Numbered from the stretch's first letter, positions 7,610 to 15,758 are shown. The stretch: 16,678 bases of DNA from JBDHXE01 sp039810525 (GCA_039810525.1 JBDHXE010000036.1:1-16678), one strand, 5' to 3'. Notes: a model not told the origin generated them from the letters alone. Numbers and translations are program-made.

Positions 7610-8748
7610 TTTACTAAATAACTATCAGGAATTAATATTTTACTTAAATACGATCTCGATGCAAGCTCAATATCTTGCGGTATATTTTGTCCGGTAGTAA
7701 TATATACCAAAGGTAAATTGATAGTAGATAGTATCCCAATCAATGGTGCTATAGATTCAACTTCATCAGCTTTGGTTAATATTAGCCCATTAAGTGATAA
7801 TTTTAAAAAATATTTTAGAATAAATTTGAAATTATTAGTAGAGCTCGTAGCAGAATGCACCAATAATATATTATCAGCCTTTGATGCTTTTACTAATTCA
7901 CTTAAATCATCAAAACTTTCTTTCACCTTTGGATTAATACCAACAGTATCAATAAAAATATAGTCGTAATTAGAGTCTTTACTCAATATACCTCTTAATT
8001 CATTAGCAGAATATACAGTGATATATGGAATGCCAGCAATTGAAGAAAGAGTCTGCAACTGCTCACTACCGCCTACCTTGTAAGTATCAGCCGAAATAAT
8101 CAATACATTTGCATTAAAAGAAATTTTACTCATCAAAGCCATTTTTACCAAAGTTGTAGTTTTACCACTGCCAGTAGCGCCTACTAGTATAGTAACATTT
8201 TGTTTATTGCTCTTTTTGATGCCATCTTTTAGTGGAATATCTGCCAAAATAATTTTTTTAGCTTCATTTACTAATTCACTTAAAGAATTAAATTTATTAT
8301 AGTTATACAACATAGATGTAATTTTGAGAGCAAATTCATCATCAAATTCAATTTTTCTTAATATTTTATAAAATTCAGAATAAATGCCTCCTAAACTACC
8401 GCTATACTTATATTTTACATACTCATTTAACTCATTGATTTTTTCATTTAAAGTCTCAAAATAATTCTGGAATTTGTCATTAGTTCTATCGCCAAATATA
8501 GCCTGTTGTAATAATTTAGATGGAGTATCATCAGCAGTCTTCTTCTGTATAATAGGCTTAGCAGAAGATACATTTTTCTTATGAACTACCATTTCGTCTA
8601 GCCCAGCTACAATTTCATAGCTTTCTTTTCCAGTCTTAGGGTCTACAACCATTCTATTAGATAAGATAATTGCCTCATCTCCTAATTCTTCAAGGATTCG
8701 TTGCTTACCTTCTTTTAAATTATTTGCAAAAAACTTCTTAATTTTCAT
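7606..8748 (-). CDS. flhF: FlhF, SRP-type GTPase for flagellar placement
   Basis: 380 residues, normal length. The N-terminal B domain starts MKIKKFFANNLKEGKQRI with GDEAIILSNR (23-32), as in FlhF. A linker and N domain follow (about 60-180), then the G domain: P-loop GATGSGKTTTLVK (190-202), DTYKVGGSEQL (221-231), DTVG (267-270) and TKADE (325-329). Role: recruits the first flagellar components to the cell pole and helps set flagellar number together with FlhG. Slight departures from the usual motifs are DTVG in place of DTAG and TKADE in place of TKLDE; both keep the catalytic and base-contacting residues, so I expect an active GTPase. First gene of the cluster, with a sigma-54-like promoter about 30-45 bases upstream of its ATG. 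Confidence 0.93.
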   Translation of the reverse strand: MKIKKFFANNLKEGKQRILEELGDEAIILSNRMVVDPKTGKESYEIVAGLDEMVVHKKNVSSAKPIIQKKTADDTPSKLLQQAIFGDRTNDKFQNYFETLNEKINELNEYVKYKYSGSLGGIYSEFYKILRKIEFDDEFALKITSMLYNYNKFNSLSELVNEAKKIILADIPLKDGIKKSNKQNVTILVGATGSGKTTTLVKMALMSKISFNANVLIISADTYKVGGSEQLQTLSSIAGIPYITVYSANELRGILSKDSNYDYIFIDTVGINPKVKESFDDLSELVKASKADNILLVHSATSSTNNFKFILKYFLKLSLNGLILTKADEVESIAPLIGILSTINLPLVYITTGQNIPQDIELASRSYLSKILIPDSYLVK

Positions 8749-8777
8749 AATATCTACTAATTATCCATCAATTATTA

Positions 8778-8793
8778 AGAAAAAAGTGTGCCA
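8778..8793 (-). promoter_or_regulatory. Sigma-54-like promoter for the flhF cluster
   Basis: On the - strand the bases read TGGCAC-ACTTT-TTTCT, against the RpoN consensus TGGCAC-N5-TTGCW. The -24 hexamer is perfect and the spacing correct; the -12 element has TC where GC is expected. It would place the start of transcription near base 8767, giving a leader of about 19 bases before the flhF ATG at 8748. Flagellar regulatory operons are sigma-54-controlled in several phyla, which fits. The hexamer stands out in an AT-rich spacer, but a weakened -12 element leaves real doubt. Confidence 0.48.
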
Positions 8794-8833
8794 TGAGACA
8801 AAATTAATAACTTTTATTACAAATTATCAATTA

Positions 8834-8876
8834 TTTCATTTCATTTTTTTTGCTTACTTTTGAACTTTAATATTTG
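8834..8876 (+). promoter_or_regulatory. Possible Bacteroidota-type promoter region for the transketolase genes
   Basis: TACTTTTG at 8855-8862 fits the Bacteroidota -7 pattern TANNTTTG, with TTTC at 8834-8837 as a weak -33 element. A second option is AATATTTG at 8869-8876 with TTTG at 8849-8852, each one base or a few bases of spacing off. TTTAAT and ATTAAA (8866-8871 and 8877-8882) form a short inverted repeat just before the start codon. Low-complexity sequence makes such matches cheap, so this is tentative. Confidence 0.28.
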
Positions 8877-8894
8877 ATTAAAAAAATTAAATAA

Positions 8895-9770
8895 ATGGAA
8901 AAATTCGAATTTTCAGATTTGGTTTTTGAAAATAAAAAGAAATCATTTCAAGAATATCAAGTAATTACAAAAGAAATCAAACGAGATATAATCAAAAGTC
9001 TAATGCTTGCCAAAAGTGGTCATAGTGGTGGTTCGCTTGGCATATCAGAAATTATGACTGTACTTTATTTTGGGGGATTTATGAAATACAAACCTAATGA
9101 TCCGCATTGGAGCGAAAGAGATAGATTTGTATTAAGCGCTGGGCATTTGGCTCCCGTATTATACTCTACACTTGCTCGTGCTAATTTTTTCCCAACATCA
9201 GAATTGGCTACCCTTAGAAAATATAATAGCCGTTTGCAAGGGCACCCCGGGTTTGATATGAAATTGCCCGGTATTGAGACATCTACTGGTTCATTAGGTC
9301 AAGGAGTATCAATTGCAGTTGGAATGGCAATCAGTGATAAGATAATAGACAAAAATAATAGAAAGGTATTCTGCTTAACTGGCGATGGTGAATTACAAGA
9401 AGGTACTACATGGGAAGCTGCTATGTCAGCAGGCTCATTTAAATTAAGTAATCTATGCTGGATAGTAGATAATAATGATTGTCAAATTGATGGCAGAGTA
9501 AAAGATGTAATGAGTGTCTATCCTATTAAAGAGAAATTCCAATCCTTCAATTTTGATACTATAGAAATAGATGGGCACAATTATTCTGATATCGAGAAAG
9601 CCCTTCAATTTTTCTTAGATAATAGTAACAAAAAAACTAGTAAACCTACTTGTGTTATAGCTAAGACATATATGGGAAATGGAATCTCTTTTATGCAAGA
9701 CCAATATAAATGGCATGGGAATCCTCCTAATTATGAACAAGCAATTAAAGCACTTGCGGAGTTAGATTAA
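8895..9770 (+). CDS. Transketolase, N-terminal (ThDP-pyrophosphate-binding) subunit
   Basis: 291 residues, the normal size of a stand-alone transketolase N-terminal subunit. Motifs: KSGHSGGSLG (40-49), AGHLAPVLYS (82-91), TGSLGQGVSIAVGMA (131-145) and the thiamine-diphosphate/Mg site GDGELQEG (163-170) ending in VDNND (191-195). Role: with the C-terminal subunit it transfers two-carbon ketol units between sugar phosphates in the pentose phosphate/Calvin-type pathways. The enzyme is one chain in many bacteria and two chains in archaea and various others; here it is split. Its stop overlaps the next start (TAATG), but the next gene is a lipoprotein, with the partner subunit beyond it. There is no Shine-Dalgarno; the start is preceded by an A/T-only stretch. 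Confidence 0.92.
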   Translation: MEKFEFSDLVFENKKKSFQEYQVITKEIKRDIIKSLMLAKSGHSGGSLGISEIMTVLYFGGFMKYKPNDPHWSERDRFVLSAGHLAPVLYSTLARANFFPTSELATLRKYNSRLQGHPGFDMKLPGIETSTGSLGQGVSIAVGMAISDKIIDKNNRKVFCLTGDGELQEGTTWEAAMSAGSFKLSNLCWIVDNNDCQIDGRVKDVMSVYPIKEKFQSFNFDTIEIDGHNYSDIEKALQFFLDNSNKKTSKPTCVIAKTYMGNGISFMQDQYKWHGNPPNYEQAIKALAELD

Positions 9771-10414
9771 TGCTTAAAAATATTATGATTATATTATTCG
9801 CACTTTTAGTTTTTTCATGTAACGAAAAAACTAAAAATGAACCAATAATAGACCATAAGATAGAAAACTTAAAAGCTAAAGAAAATACAACAAATGAATC
9901 TAATAAATTAAAAACTGAAGAGCAAAAATATATTCAAAATTTAGAGAAGAAAAAAAATAAAAAATTAGATTATTCTAATAATCTTACTTCCGATGAACTA
10001 ATAGAATTATTGCCTAATAGAATAGATGGTTTTGAGACACTACCTAATTCATCAGGTGTGCAGGAAAATGATGATGGTAGCTTGTTTACTTTCGCTAAAG
10101 CACAATTCCAAAATGAAAATAAGCAAAATATTATTATAGATATTTTTGATTATGGTATAAAAGGCTCAATTCCTAACAAAGATAATTATACCAAACCTCC
10201 AAAAGATTTAGATTCGCCTACTATCAAATACAAAGATGAATTTTCTACTGGATTCTATACTATAGATAAACACTTAGATTATGGTAGATTAGAAGTTTTA
10301 ATCAAAAATAGATTTGTAGTAGTAGTTAGATTAAACAAAAACATTGACAATGAAAAACTATTAATAGAAATTTTAAGAAAAGTAAAATTGTCGAAATTAA
10401 AAAATATCAAATAA
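9770..10414 (+). CDS. Predicted lipoprotein of unknown function inside the transketolase operon
   Basis: 214 residues. A lipoprotein signal peptide ends in the lipobox LVFSC with Cys17 as lipidation site. A Lys/Asn/Glu-rich tether follows (about 18-75), then a folded-looking domain about 78-210: LTSDELIELLPNRIDGFETL, then SLFTFAKAQF, IIIDIFDYG and LEVLIKNRFVVVVRL. The domain reads like small alpha/beta periplasmic lipoproteins that begin with an LLP-x-x-I-x-G-F/W phrase, but I do not recognise a named family. The ATG overlaps the transketolase N-subunit stop by one base, and its TAA is one base before the C-subunit ATG, so all three are almost certainly one transcript. Nothing visible links the lipoprotein to sugar-phosphate chemistry. 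Confidence 0.8.
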   Translation: MLKNIMIILFALLVFSCNEKTKNEPIIDHKIENLKAKENTTNESNKLKTEEQKYIQNLEKKKNKKLDYSNNLTSDELIELLPNRIDGFETLPNSSGVQENDDGSLFTFAKAQFQNENKQNIIIDIFDYGIKGSIPNKDNYTKPPKDLDSPTIKYKDEFSTGFYTIDKHLDYGRLEVLIKNRFVVVVRLNKNIDNEKLLIEILRKVKLSKLKNIK

Positions 10415-10415
10415 G

Positions 10416-11444
10416 ATGAAAAATATTCAAGATTATAAATCAATATCACTAAAAACTACAAGACATGGCTTCGGAGAAGCATTAGCTGAATTAGGTGAAG
10501 AATTGAACAATCTAGTAGTTGTTGGTGCTGATGTTACTGGATCTGTAATGACTTCTTTTTTTAGAGATAAATTTCCAGAAAGATTTGTTTCTATTGGTAT
10601 AGCAGAGCAAAATGCCACTACTGTTGCTACTGGATTAGCCCTGTCGCGCAAAATTGCAGTATTCTCTACTTATAGTGTATTTGCTGCATTTCGCAATGCG
10701 GATCAGTTACGAATATCTGTATGCTACAATGAAGCTAATGTAAAGATAGGTGGGGGTCATTCAGGCATTACTGTGGGTCCAGACGGTGCTACCCATCAGT
10801 CATTAGAAGAAGTATCATTTTTAAGAGCTTTGCCTAATCTTACATTAGTAGTACCTGCTGATTATAATCAAACTAAATTAGCTACCAAAGCTATTTGTAA
10901 AATGTATGGTCCAGCATTCATCAGATTTGGACGTCCAGCCATACCAGAGTTTACATCAATTGAAGATAATTTTGTAATTGGCAAAGCTGATATATTAGCC
11001 GATGGCAATGACGTAGCTCTAATTGCTAATGGGCTTATGGTATGGCAAGCTATCCTAGCTGCACAAGAATTAGATAAAATTGGTATCAAAGCAAGAGTTA
11101 TTAATTTGCATACAATCAAGCCAATCGATGTAGAAGCTATTGTAAATGCTGCAAAGGACTGTGGATGTATTGTTACTGCCGAAGAGCACCAAGTACACGG
11201 TGGATTAGGTGGAGCTGTAGCAGAAGTTACTTCCAAAAACTTGCCCGTGCCTATTGAATTTGTAGGTATGCCTGATCGATTTGGAGGTAGCGGCGAACCA
11301 GAAGAATTATTAGAAAAATTTGGTTTAACTTGGCATACTATATTTGCCTCCGCCATTCAAGCTATTGAAAGAAAAAATAAAAATATTGCTTCATATAATA
11401 AAGTAAGCGATATTAAATACCAAAATAATTTTAAAATTGTTTAG
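10416..11444 (+). CDS. Transketolase, C-terminal (pyrimidine-binding and C-terminal domains) subunit
   Basis: 342 residues. Seen: TRHGFGEALAELG (15-27), VVVGADVTGSVMTSFF (34-49), and RFVSIGIAEQNATTVATGLA (56-75) with the catalytic Glu64 that activates the thiamine ring of ThDP. HSGITVGPDGATHQSLEE (115-132) supplies substrate-contacting His residues. The C-terminal domain (about 185-325) includes INLHTIKPID and EEHQVHGGLGGAVAE. DXS is the main confusable family; the split form and the N-subunit partner two genes upstream favour transketolase. It begins one base after the lipoprotein stop and ends TAG immediately followed by the ATG of the CCA gene (TAGATG), so translation may be coupled. Confidence 0.92.
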   Translation: MKNIQDYKSISLKTTRHGFGEALAELGEELNNLVVVGADVTGSVMTSFFRDKFPERFVSIGIAEQNATTVATGLALSRKIAVFSTYSVFAAFRNADQLRISVCYNEANVKIGGGHSGITVGPDGATHQSLEEVSFLRALPNLTLVVPADYNQTKLATKAICKMYGPAFIRFGRPAIPEFTSIEDNFVIGKADILADGNDVALIANGLMVWQAILAAQELDKIGIKARVINLHTIKPIDVEAIVNAAKDCGCIVTAEEHQVHGGLGGAVAEVTSKNLPVPIEFVGMPDRFGGSGEPEELLEKFGLTWHTIFASAIQAIERKNKNIASYNKVSDIKYQNNFKIV

Positions 11445-12950
11445 ATGGAACAGAATCAGATAGAGTCAAAGCCAAAAAGAAAAAGAATAGCAAAAAAAAC
11501 AGAAGTTTTTAAATATACTCTCAATAAACATAATAATATTGAAATCGATTTACCTATTGTTCAAGAAATAAGTAAGTTAGCACAAGATTTTGGTGTTAAA
11601 ATTTACTTAGTAGGCGGTTTTGTTAGAGATAGGATATTAGGTAGAATAGTTAAAGATATTGATTTTACAGTAGTTGGAGATTCTATCAAATTTGCAGAAT
11701 TTATTGGTGCTAAATTTAAAAAAAATCCTATTATTTACGAAAGATTCAAAACAGCACTTATCGTAATTGATGATATTAATTTAGAATTTGTAGGTACTCG
11801 CAAAGAGATTTATGAGAATCACTCACGTAAACCTATAGTTTCAGACGGTACATTAGAAGATGATATCAAAAGACGTGATTTTACAGTTAATTCACTTGCT
11901 ATTTCCCTTAATAAAGATGATTATGGACAAATAATTGATTTATTCGGCGGCTATCAAGATATTATCAATAAGGTATTAAAGACTCCACTTGAGCCGGGGA
12001 TTACGTTCTCGGACGATCCGCTTAGGATGTTGCGAGCCGCTAGATTTGCATCTCAACTTAATTTCGAGATCGAAGAAAATACATATAATAAACTAAGAGA
12101 AATGTCCGATAGAATACAAATAATATCTCAAGAGCGTATTTCAGAAGAATTTCTTAAAATTATTGATTCCGACAACCCAGCAAAAGGATTAAATATATTG
12201 CATCAGACAGGTTTGTTGAAATGGATTTTCCCCGAACTTGATAATTTAGCTGGTGTTGAACTCGTAGAAGATAAAAATAAAGTATTTGCTCACAAAGACG
12301 TTTTCAGACATTCAGTCAAAGTATTAGAGAATATTATACCAAATACTAAAAATAGATGGCTTAGATTTGTAGCTTTGACTCACGATATTGCTAAACCTAA
12401 AACAAAAAGATTTGTAAATGGTATAGGCTGGACATTCCATGGCCATGAAGATCTGGGCGCCAAATGGATGAATAAAATATTCCGTAGAATGCGATTCCCT
12501 ATGGATTATTTAGGATACGTAGAGAAGTTAATTAGACTACACCAGCGTCCGATGCAATTAGTAGATGAAGAAGTAACCGATTCTGCTATACGTAGGTTAG
12601 CCTTCCAAGCAGGAGATGCCTTAGAAGACTTATTTACTTTGGTAAGAGCAGATATTACTACCAAAAATCCTAATCTATCTGAGCAATTTAAAAATAATTA
12701 TGAAAAAGTATTCCAAAAAGTAATTGAAGTACAAGAGAAAGATAAACTAAGAGAGTTTCAATCGCCAGTAAGAGGTGAAGAAATTATGGAATTATGCAAT
12801 ATACCTCCATCACGAATGGTAGGCTATATTAAAGAACAAATCGAAGAAGCCATATTAGACGGTATTATACCCAATGATTACGTCATAGCCAAAGAATATT
12901 TTCTACAGAATAAAGACCGCTGGTTAGTAGAATCTACCGAGAAAAAATAA
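11445..12950 (+). CDS. CCA-adding enzyme / poly(A) polymerase family protein with HD domain
   Basis: 501 residues, class II nucleotidyltransferase. The N-terminus is basic (KPKRKRIAKK). Head domain: KIYLVGGFVRDRILGR (52-67), with the metal-binding carboxylates in DID (71-73), then FVGTRKEIY. Neck: DDIKRRDFTVNSLAISL (139-155) and DPLRMLRAARFASQL (191-205), which bind the incoming nucleotide and primer. An HD domain spans about 282-420: H283 and H289, THDIAK (312-317) and HGHEDLGAKW (332-341). Role: adds or repairs the 3' CCA end of tRNA, with the HD domain possibly giving phosphodiesterase activity. The C-terminal RGEEIMELCNIPPS stretch is typical of the group. Whether it adds CCA, A only or poly(A) cannot be told from motifs. 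Directly abuts the transketolase C-subunit gene and ends the operon. Confidence 0.9.
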   Translation: MEQNQIESKPKRKRIAKKTEVFKYTLNKHNNIEIDLPIVQEISKLAQDFGVKIYLVGGFVRDRILGRIVKDIDFTVVGDSIKFAEFIGAKFKKNPIIYERFKTALIVIDDINLEFVGTRKEIYENHSRKPIVSDGTLEDDIKRRDFTVNSLAISLNKDDYGQIIDLFGGYQDIINKVLKTPLEPGITFSDDPLRMLRAARFASQLNFEIEENTYNKLREMSDRIQIISQERISEEFLKIIDSDNPAKGLNILHQTGLLKWIFPELDNLAGVELVEDKNKVFAHKDVFRHSVKVLENIIPNTKNRWLRFVALTHDIAKPKTKRFVNGIGWTFHGHEDLGAKWMNKIFRRMRFPMDYLGYVEKLIRLHQRPMQLVDEEVTDSAIRRLAFQAGDALEDLFTLVRADITTKNPNLSEQFKNNYEKVFQKVIEVQEKDKLREFQSPVRGEEIMELCNIPPSRMVGYIKEQIEEAILDGIIPNDYVIAKEYFLQNKDRWLVESTEKK

Positions 12951-13130
12951 ATTAATAAACTAAAAGTTTTCAAATTATAAAAGGCACTCTAACAAATATG
13001 AGCAACATATTTAGTCAGTATAATAATTTTTCTAAAAATCGTCTAACTACTCTTTGAATTATTTGTAATATGATAGTTCCAACATTTTTCAAATAAAACC
13101 GTATTTTATGTATTGTAAATTAGAATCATT

Positions 13131-13940
13131 ATGGCAAGTAAAAAAGATAAAGTAATTGAAGAATTATATAAAATTTGTAAACTCAAAAATGACTTTGTTT
13201 TTCACAATGATATAGTAAAAGAGGTCTGTAAGAAAATTGGATTTGGTAATCCGTTTGATGTTACTAAGCTTGATAATACATTAAAGCTACCTGATATATT
13301 AATTAAAAATGACTTAGCTATAATACACTTAGGAAGTGGTATGCATAAATTTATTAAAGGGATTAATAAAGTTTATCATAATTTTGAACCTATACAAAAA
13401 TCAATAGATTGGAATTATAAAAAAAAGTTTACTTAATCAATATAATTCAAGTGAAAGCAATATTTTATCCGTTGCAAATAATCAAAGAATTTTACATCAC
13501 TTTCTTTTTGGAAAAGATACAGAATTAGACGATATTGATGTACTCAAAAGACCAAAAACTTATTTTCCTCACAGAACAAAAGCATCATTTAAATATAATT
13601 TCGGTAAAGAAATTGAACTTGAATTAGCTAATATTCAAATCGAGGTTGACCTTACTATTGAATTTCAAGGTATTATTGGTGTTTTTGAAGCAAAGAATGG
13701 AAAACCTAATAATTTTTCAATTTATCAATTATACCACCCTTATTGTATTATTATAATGCAAATCAACAAGAAAACATTAAAGGTAAAATAAAAAAAATAT
13801 TTTGTGTTTATGTTGTAAGAGAGCAATTAAAATCAGGTGATATTTTGAAGCTTTGGGCTTATACTTTTACTGAACCATTTGATATAACCTCTATAAAGTA
13901 TGTAAAATCTGCTTCATATAAATTAATTAATAATAATTAA
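13131..13940 (+). pseudogene. Type II restriction endonuclease (PD-(D/E)xK-like), broken by two frameshifts
   Basis: Three pieces join into about 269 residues if one extra base is ignored in the A8 run at 13419-13426 and one missing base is supplied near 13741-13745. The two shifts compensate, so the last piece returns to the original frame and ends at TAA 13938-13940. As it stands the first frame stops at 13434-13436 after 101 residues. The joined middle part reads IEVDLTIEFQGIIGVFEAKNGK (bases about 13636-13704): the D, then E-A-K spacing of a PD-(D/E)xK nuclease core. The N-terminal 100 residues are probably a helical recognition or dimer domain. It is directly followed, with no spacer, by a DNA methyltransferase, the classic restriction-modification layout. 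Specificity is not predictable. The frameshifts may be real decay, phase variation at the A-run, or assembly error. Confidence 0.7.
13419..13426 (+). repeat. A8 homopolymer at the first frameshift of the endonuclease gene
   Basis: Eight adenines within the endonuclease reading frame. Seven would restore the frame into the next 300 bases (YKKSLLNQY instead of YKKKFT-stop). This is a slippage-prone tract and the natural site for either a sequencing error or reversible on/off switching. Confidence 0.7.
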
Positions 13941-14783
13941 ATGAATATGATAGCTGAACTAAGAAATAAAGTCTTCAATCAAGATGTTATAAAAATATTG
14001 AGAAGTATTCCAGATAATTCATTAGATATGATATATGGTGATCCAGATTATAATGTAGGTATTAATTATGCAGGTATAAATTATACTCAAAAGTGGAATG
14101 ATTATATTGACTGGTATATTGAACTTGCAAGAGAATGTATAAGGGTACTAAAACCAACTGGTAGTTTGTTTATGATGAATTACCCAAAACAAAACGCCAA
14201 TTTGAGAGTAAAGTATTTAGATGATAATGCGTATGATGTACAAGATTATGTTTGGATATATAATACCAATGTTGGTCATAGCCCAAGAAGGTTTACAACT
14301 GCTCATAGGAGTATTCTACATGCTACTAAAAGTAAAAACAATAAATTTTATAAAGATAATGTAGCAGTACCATATCAAAACCCTACTGATAAAAGAATTC
14401 AAGGACGAATTGCTGCCGGTCATTTAGGACGTATGCCCTATAATTGATTCTATTTTGATTTGGTAAAAAATGTTAGTAAGGATAAAAAATTTCATTCTTG
14501 TCAAATACCATTGAGATTAGTTGAAATGCTTATAAAATCTTGCACACAAGAAGAAGATGATGTGTTTATTTTGTTTGAGGGAAGTGGTAGTGAGTTGATT
14601 CTATGTAAGGAATTGAACCGCAATTTTATAAGTTGTGAATTACACCCTGAGTATTTTAAAATGATACAAGATAGATTACAAAATAATGGTAATATATCTG
14701 AAGAATATAGACTTGAATTTATCCAAAAAAAGAATTACATTGATAATAAAAATAACCAAACAAAATTATTAGACTTATTTTAA
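13941..14783 (+). pseudogene. Beta-class DNA methyltransferase (N6A/N4C type) with an in-frame TGA
   Basis: The frame runs 280 codons but has TGA at 14445-14447 (codon 169). Both halves are in the same frame, so this is a nonsense change, not a frameshift. Catalytic motif IV is IYGDPDYNVG (31-40), a DPPY variant with Asp in the third position. The middle contains VGHSPRRFTTAHRSILHAT. After the stop, FYFDLVKNVSKDKKFHSCQIP leads to LVEMLIKSC, then motif I FEGSGSE (212-218) for S-adenosylmethionine binding. Motif IV before motif I defines the beta order. From memory of related enzymes a Trp is common where the TGA lies (TGG to TGA is one base). If the stop is real, the first piece lacks the AdoMet site and is inactive. 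ATG directly follows the endonuclease stop. Confidence 0.78.
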
Positions 14784-14824
14784 CAAAAAATTGTATATTA
14801 ACATATATTAATTATGAGTTAAAA

Positions 14825-15697
14825 ATGATTGATTATGATTGGAAAAATGAAATCCATCAATGGGTAGAAAATAATAATAAAGCTAAACCATATCTAAATA
14901 ATTTAGTTGTATTTTTTGAAAAAGCATTCGTAAATACATCATTTCCAGATAAAGTATTTTTTGGCACAAATAATTATAGTATATCATTATTAAGTGGTGG
15001 TGTTTATTTTGCTGCTTATAGAAAGTTAGGAGATATCTGGTTATTATTAGATAAGTATGTAGATGATATTCCTAAATTAGACTGCTCAATAGCACTATGC
15101 ACAAAAAAATTTCACAAACCTCTTTACTGGCTCAATTCAAGTGATCTCAATAATTTACAAATACTTACTAATAGAGAAGATATTTGGAGTAGTTTTAAAG
15201 TAGCTACTGAAAGAATTTATGAGAATAAATCAATTACAGCTTATAAAGAAAGTACTGCTAAGTACAAAATATCACTGATAAGTTTTTATCCTAAACACAA
15301 TCAAACCCTTAATACAAAATCAGTTAAGGAAATAGAAAGTGAATTATACGAGAAAGTTAAAAAAGTAAAAAGACTATCAGAAAATCAAATACAAGATAAA
15401 TTGCCCAATAAAGGTTACAAACCAGCTACCAAAATTGTAAATCAAACTGTTTATGATAGAAATACCTATGTAATTGCAAAAGTTCTAAATAGAGCAAATG
15501 GTATCTGCGAACATTGCAAAAGAGAAGCCCCTTTCCTCAGAGATAACGACAACTCACCGTATTTAGAAGTTCATCATAAAATACCATTAGCAGAAGGAGG
15601 AAATGATACTGTTGATAACGCAATAGCACTTTGCCCTAATTGCCATAGACATGCTCATTACGGTGAATCTACTTATAATATTTTGAAACTAAAATAA
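14825..15697 (+). CDS. HNH endonuclease, restriction-associated
   Basis: 290 residues, intact. The C-terminal HNH/zinc domain (about 222-280) has RANGICEHC (C228, C231), LEVHHKIPLAEGG (H250, H251), DNAIALCPNCHRHAH with N265 and C270/C273. This is the McrA-like Cys4 HNH fold: first His as general base, Asn, and His274 or 276 as metal ligand. The N-terminal 200 residues are unassigned: YSISLLSGGVYFAAYRKLGDIWLLLD looks like an alpha/beta sensing or DNA-reading domain, followed by a Lys-rich helical linker about 165-200. It lies 41 bases after the methyltransferase, in the same direction. It could be a second nuclease of this restriction-modification locus, a modification-dependent (type IV) nuclease, or an unrelated passenger. 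It is the only uninterrupted gene among the four in this accessory block. Confidence 0.83.
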   Translation: MIDYDWKNEIHQWVENNNKAKPYLNNLVVFFEKAFVNTSFPDKVFFGTNNYSISLLSGGVYFAAYRKLGDIWLLLDKYVDDIPKLDCSIALCTKKFHKPLYWLNSSDLNNLQILTNREDIWSSFKVATERIYENKSITAYKESTAKYKISLISFYPKHNQTLNTKSVKEIESELYEKVKKVKRLSENQIQDKLPNKGYKPATKIVNQTVYDRNTYVIAKVLNRANGICEHCKREAPFLRDNDNSPYLEVHHKIPLAEGGNDTVDNAIALCPNCHRHAHYGESTYNILKLK

Positions 15698-15758
15698 ACT
15701 AATTATTATATTTGAAAAAATATCAAAAATCTTACACTACAAAATAGCTAAAAAATAT

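Noticed and set aside
203..8748. Genome-wide TGA = Trp recoding
   Set aside because: flhF, fliA, the AMIN/TPR-like gene and the T9SS mini-protein all end in TGA placed exactly in overlaps with the next start codon, so TGA works as a stop.
10868..11356. 162-residue open frame on the - strand inside the transketolase C-subunit gene
   Set aside because: The + strand frame carries clear transketolase motifs throughout; the opposite frame is an antisense shadow rich in Ser/Pro/Ala with no domain or start context.
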